A stretch of 60,000 nt of DNA from Lineus longissimus (taxonomy: Eukaryota; Nemertea; Pilidiophora; Heteronemertea; Lineidae): positions 11,534,001 to 11,594,000 of the forward strand of contig NC_088312.1 in assembly GCF_910592395.1 (NCBI RefSeq). Reading direction: 5' to 3'. This document shows positions 56,889 to 60,000 of the stretch, in pieces. The first letter of the stretch is position 1, and each line of letters starts with the position of its first letter. The notes beneath the pieces were generated by a model. The model did not search any database, had not been told where the DNA came from, and saw nothing but the letters and a program-made list of their open reading frames with translations. The position numbers and the translations under genes were made by a program.

Positions 56889-57394
56889 TAAAATGAAAAA
56901 ACACTAAACTTATCATTATTGCAAACGGACTTTTTACTGTTTCAGAAAAATCACAGGAGAGAGTGCATTTTATTTACATAGAGGAAGTATTACAAGATGT
57001 TCTCTGGAACAAAGGATGTTAGTTATGAAAGCCAGAATATATCATCAGATGTCTTGTCTGTCTGACAACTCCAAATCAACAAAATCACAAAGTAGAAAGA
57101 ACCTATTATGAAAGCAACACGATTTTAGCAGTGAAATAAGTGACATCCTACTGGGCATGCCAAACTTGAAATTCTTGCCCTGTTGGTAAATTTTCAAAAC
57201 AATAGCCTCCTTGTATGAACCTTAAAGGTTTGTTGATGGTTCCTCTGACAGACTGGTCATACACGTGCTCCAGTATAAAAACTAGTTTGTTTAGATGACA
57301 ATGCAAGTCATATGCAACTTGTTTGAATTCGCCCAGCAATTTCAGCAAAATTGAATCAAGTCCAAGCAGAGTTCCTCGATAAGTATATACCAAA
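56889..57394. other. Intron between V2 and V3
   Basis: No exon with an acceptor. A minus-strand open frame at 57,148-57,393 (LLKLLGEFKQVAYDLHCH) abuts the stop of V2 and has no recognised domain; it may be the 3' UTR of V2. Confidence 0.35.
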
Positions 57395-57748
57395 TCAAGT
57401 GTCAGGGTGGTGCTGCATCATATGAACTTTCAAGGTATGCCGCCGCGTAAACGAGTTGCCACAACGACTGCAAACAAATGGCTTCTCTCCTGTGTGACTT
57501 AAAAGATGATATTTAAGATGTGATTGCTGCTTAAACTTCTTACAACATAGATTACAGGCATAAGGCCTTTCGCCAGTATGCGTACGAGTGTGTCGGGCAA
57601 GTTCAGTTGGAGAGGCAAATGCAGCGAAGCAAGTACCGGTGGTACAGTTGAAGCGACGCAGTGCTTCATGAGCTTTTTTCTGTTGGATGGTGCACTCTCC
57701 AGTTTTTGGCCAAGATACTCCAGAATTTTTCACCGCACTTTCACCATT
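57395..57748 (-). CDS. V2: terminal exon with three C2H2 zinc fingers
   Basis: Acceptor CCATTTGCAG at 57,749-57,751; phase 0; 117 residues. Finger 1 has a four-residue Cys spacing (CTTGTC), as in some TFIIIA-type fingers. Helix residues are STER, QSHY and RHTV; linkers TGERPY and TGEKPF. Ends HMMQHHPDT. Confidence 0.87.
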   Translation of the reverse strand, partial: NGESAVKNSGVSWPKTGECTIQQKKAHEALRRFNCTTGTCFAAFASPTELARHTRTHTGERPYACNLCCKKFKQQSHLKYHLLSHTGEKPFVCSRCGNSFTRRHTLKVHMMQHHPDT

Positions 57749-57885
57749 CTGCAAATGGAAAAAGAAAACGGGTCAATATCTGTTGTCCGATTTGTACCAA
57801 TCCAACAGATAATGAGCAAGCTGAAAGGTTTTTACGCCTGGATGTACAGCCACTGCAATAGAGAATCAGAACTGTTCTTCGGTGC

Positions 57886-58173
57886 TCAAATCTTCTTCAT
57901 ATGTTGGACTTGATGCCCACGAAGGTGGGCCAACTGAGTGAACGATTTTGAACAGACACTGCACGAAAAAGGCCTTTCTCCTGTATGGATACGAACATGG
58001 GCTGTCAAGGAAGCTTTCTGCGTGAATGTCTTGTTACAAATATTGCATTTAAATGGACGCTCTCCTGTATGGCATCTCATATGCATTTTTAGATTTCCAT
58101 GCGATGCAAGGCACGCGCCACATATTGGACAAATTGGGGGGCCTTTCGTTGAAGCTGGCTCACGATTTAAGTT
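57886..58173 (-). CDS. V1: first terminal exon of the array in this window, three C2H2 fingers
   Basis: Acceptor TTCTTTTTTGCAG at 58,174-58,176; phase 0; 95 residues starting NLNREPAST. Helix residues are SGNM, QASA and QAHG; linkers TGERPF twice. All twelve ligands present, tail MKKI. It is the exon nearest to the unseen 5' end of the locus. Confidence 0.88.
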   Translation of the reverse strand, partial: NLNREPASTKGPPICPICGACLASHGNLKMHMRCHTGERPFKCNICNKTFTQKASLTAHVRIHTGERPFSCSVCSKSFTQLAHLRGHQVQHMKKI

Positions 58174-58176
58174 CTG

Positions 58177-60000
58177 CAAAAAAGAAATAAGGTCAATTCA
58201 GGTGGATTCAAAAAAGCTATAAGCAAGGTTTAACAAACACTCTTCCATAAAATCACACCTAGAAAAAAATTTTTTGAAGAACTTCAGATATATCCAAAAA
58301 CATAGACCTGTGAGAGAAATCTAACTGGACCTCTCCCGGAACAGCCACCATACTTTACACAAATATATTATGGTTTGCATTTTAGTGGGATTATCTGAAT
58401 ACCACATGTATAGATTCTTACAAACATGGCTTCTCACCAGTATAGAGTATGATATAACAAAAGAGGTCCAATATTCCGGCGTTGCTAGGTGTTTGTTCGT
58501 TTCAATCCCATATTGCCATATCTTTTCTTGAAACGATCATCAGGAAGCACTTCGCAGTTTATTGTTTGAATCCTTGGCATTTTGCTCTTGCCTTTTGTTG
58601 AAGTATCTCCAAACTTAACATCCGGAAATACAATGTTCTGTCAAAACCAGCAGTGGAAGATTGGCATACTAAAGAAATCTTGTTCGCTAATTTTGCAGAT
58701 TAAATCTGTCAGGAATATCTAAGCCCGAGACCAGATGACAATAATAGATGGATGCATAACATTTGATTAAAATGTTTCAGAAATTGGGACTCTTCAATCC
58801 ATCTGATATGGACAATAATCTGCTATAAAAAATGAGAACTTTACTGTTATTATACTATAAAAAAGACTTTGTAACCAATCCATTCATCCCTACAGTCTTC
58901 CTTCATGAGTCAATCAGTAAAAATGCATCTACTGATGCTGAACTCTATCAATATACGTCCCTTTTTTCAATACAGGGCAACAATGCCTTACATACTGCAA
59001 GTACACTACAGTACTAATATCTTCTAAAGTCATCAAATGTAGGTACACGTCTATCTCTCGAGGTCTCTATCATGCATGTCATGTAGTCTCAATGTCACAA
59101 ATATCATGCAATATCTCAAATCATTGAAGGCAGTACAGACACACAAACAAATAGAAAGGGCTTTCAGTTTATAGAATTCTTGAAGTCAACTTCTGCTTTT
59201 GAATAAGCAGTAGACATATTTTGGGACCAAAAACTCGACCATTGCAAGCATCGTGTCATCTGTGGCATGCCTACATAATTTTTACTTATTGTGGATAAAA
59301 CTGAATGCCAATTCTCAATCAAGACGAGACCAACTTGAATACTGTAAAATCACCCAGAGGACATTTTTGTATTATGAATGACGAAAAGTAAGCATTCTTG
59401 GACATAATGAGAGATCAGCTGTACTTGAAGAACCTTTAGGTTTTCTTCAGAGCTCACCAAACCTCTTCACACACAGTCACAACTCTAAACACAACATTTA
59501 CACATACTGGAGGCCATATTATCACAGGAGCAAAAGGAAAAATCAAATGTAAGCTATACCACATTTTTGTCAAGACGTTTCTTTTAAACAAATTTAGAGC
59601 CAATCGAGCCTCGTAAAAATAGGGCCTCCAATATCAACATGGTGTGGCAACGAGTGTGGTTTGTCACCTTCGCAGAGAACATGGAAATAATGCTATCTGC
59701 TTCCTTCGAATCGTTGTGCAACCTGAAATCCTGAAAAAGAATCCTACAACAAAGAGTTGTGACTGTGCACAAGGAGGATACCGCGGTGACGTCACGGCTT
59801 TTCCAAGATGGCGCTGCATATTGTAAACAAACTCGATCCATGGCCAAGGGAAAATCAAGTCATCAAATAAAGTTAGATTTTTCGCATCAAATCAGAGTTA
59901 TTGGTACTTTTCTGCTATGAAATAAGTCTTCAGACAATAAGTTATCATTTGAATAATGAAAAGTGCTGCTTTGATGGGGAAAAATAGGGTTTTTAAAACC
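58177..60000. other. Right end, no exon seen
   Basis: No finger or other exon is supported on either strand. If the array model holds, this is intron or shared 5' region continuing to the right. At 59,780-59,815 a TGACGTCA (CRE) is followed 15 bases later by CCAAGATGGCGC, a YY1-type initiator word, in a locally GC-richer patch; see findings. Confidence 0.45.

Overview
This is a window of an animal nuclear genome: intron-rich, gene-poor and full of dispersed repeats, minisatellites and transposon debris, with no operons. The short words TAGGCCTA and TACCGGTA recur and there are tRNA-derived SINEs and foldback elements. That look reminds me of marine invertebrate deuterostomes (echinoderm, hemichordate or lancelet), but I cannot name the species from sequence alone.

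The dominant object is on the minus strand from about 58.2 kb down to 15.75 kb. It is a long row of separate exons. Almost every one opens at a 3' splice site (T-rich tract, then CAG), is read from its first base in codon phase 0, encodes 2-5 C2H2 zinc fingers and runs into its own stop codon. I number the intact ones V1 (58.2 kb, first in transcription order) to V31 (15.75 kb). Twenty-nine carry zinc fingers. Two do not: V12 (44.3-45.3 kb) carries a CENP-B/pogo-type double helix-turn-helix DNA-binding region without a transposase domain, and V13 (39.1-39.5 kb) carries a domain I do not recognise. At least a dozen further copies are decayed by stop codons, frameshifts or lost zinc ligands. The simplest reading is one locus with shared 5' exons beyond 60 kb on the minus strand and a large choice of mutually exclusive 3'-terminal exons, analogous in design to insect lola or mod(mdg4). 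Each isoform would then carry a different DNA-binding end. No shared 5' exon is visible in the window, so this rests on phase, splice sites and stops, not on transcripts.

Local families show how the array grew: V3-V5, V7-V8, V14-V18 with their pseudoexons, V22-V23, and V25-V26 with the 21.1 kb pseudoexon. Neighbours share finger sequence and also the intronic stretch before the acceptor, so exon and splice signal were duplicated together.

Below the array, at 8.3-6.7 kb on the minus strand, another gene begins: a coiled-coil exon with an in-exon start codon, then a Pro/Ser/Thr-rich exon ending at a phase-0 donor. Its 3' end is not seen. It could be the constant part of a second, similar locus.

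The remainder is repeats: a degraded Ty3/Gypsy pol (1-0.96 kb), a piggyBac-like element (6.1-6.6 kb), a 3.4-kb minisatellite with 55/35-bp higher-order units (9.9-13.4 kb), a 186-bp x7 array (27.4-28.7 kb), a 1.1-kb foldback element (33.2-34.4 kb), SINEs (22.9, 38.5 kb), a hAT-like insertion inside a 300-bp repeat (41.1-41.6 kb) and a 145-bp x6 array (46.6-47.4 kb). No gene is supported in 58.2-60 kb.
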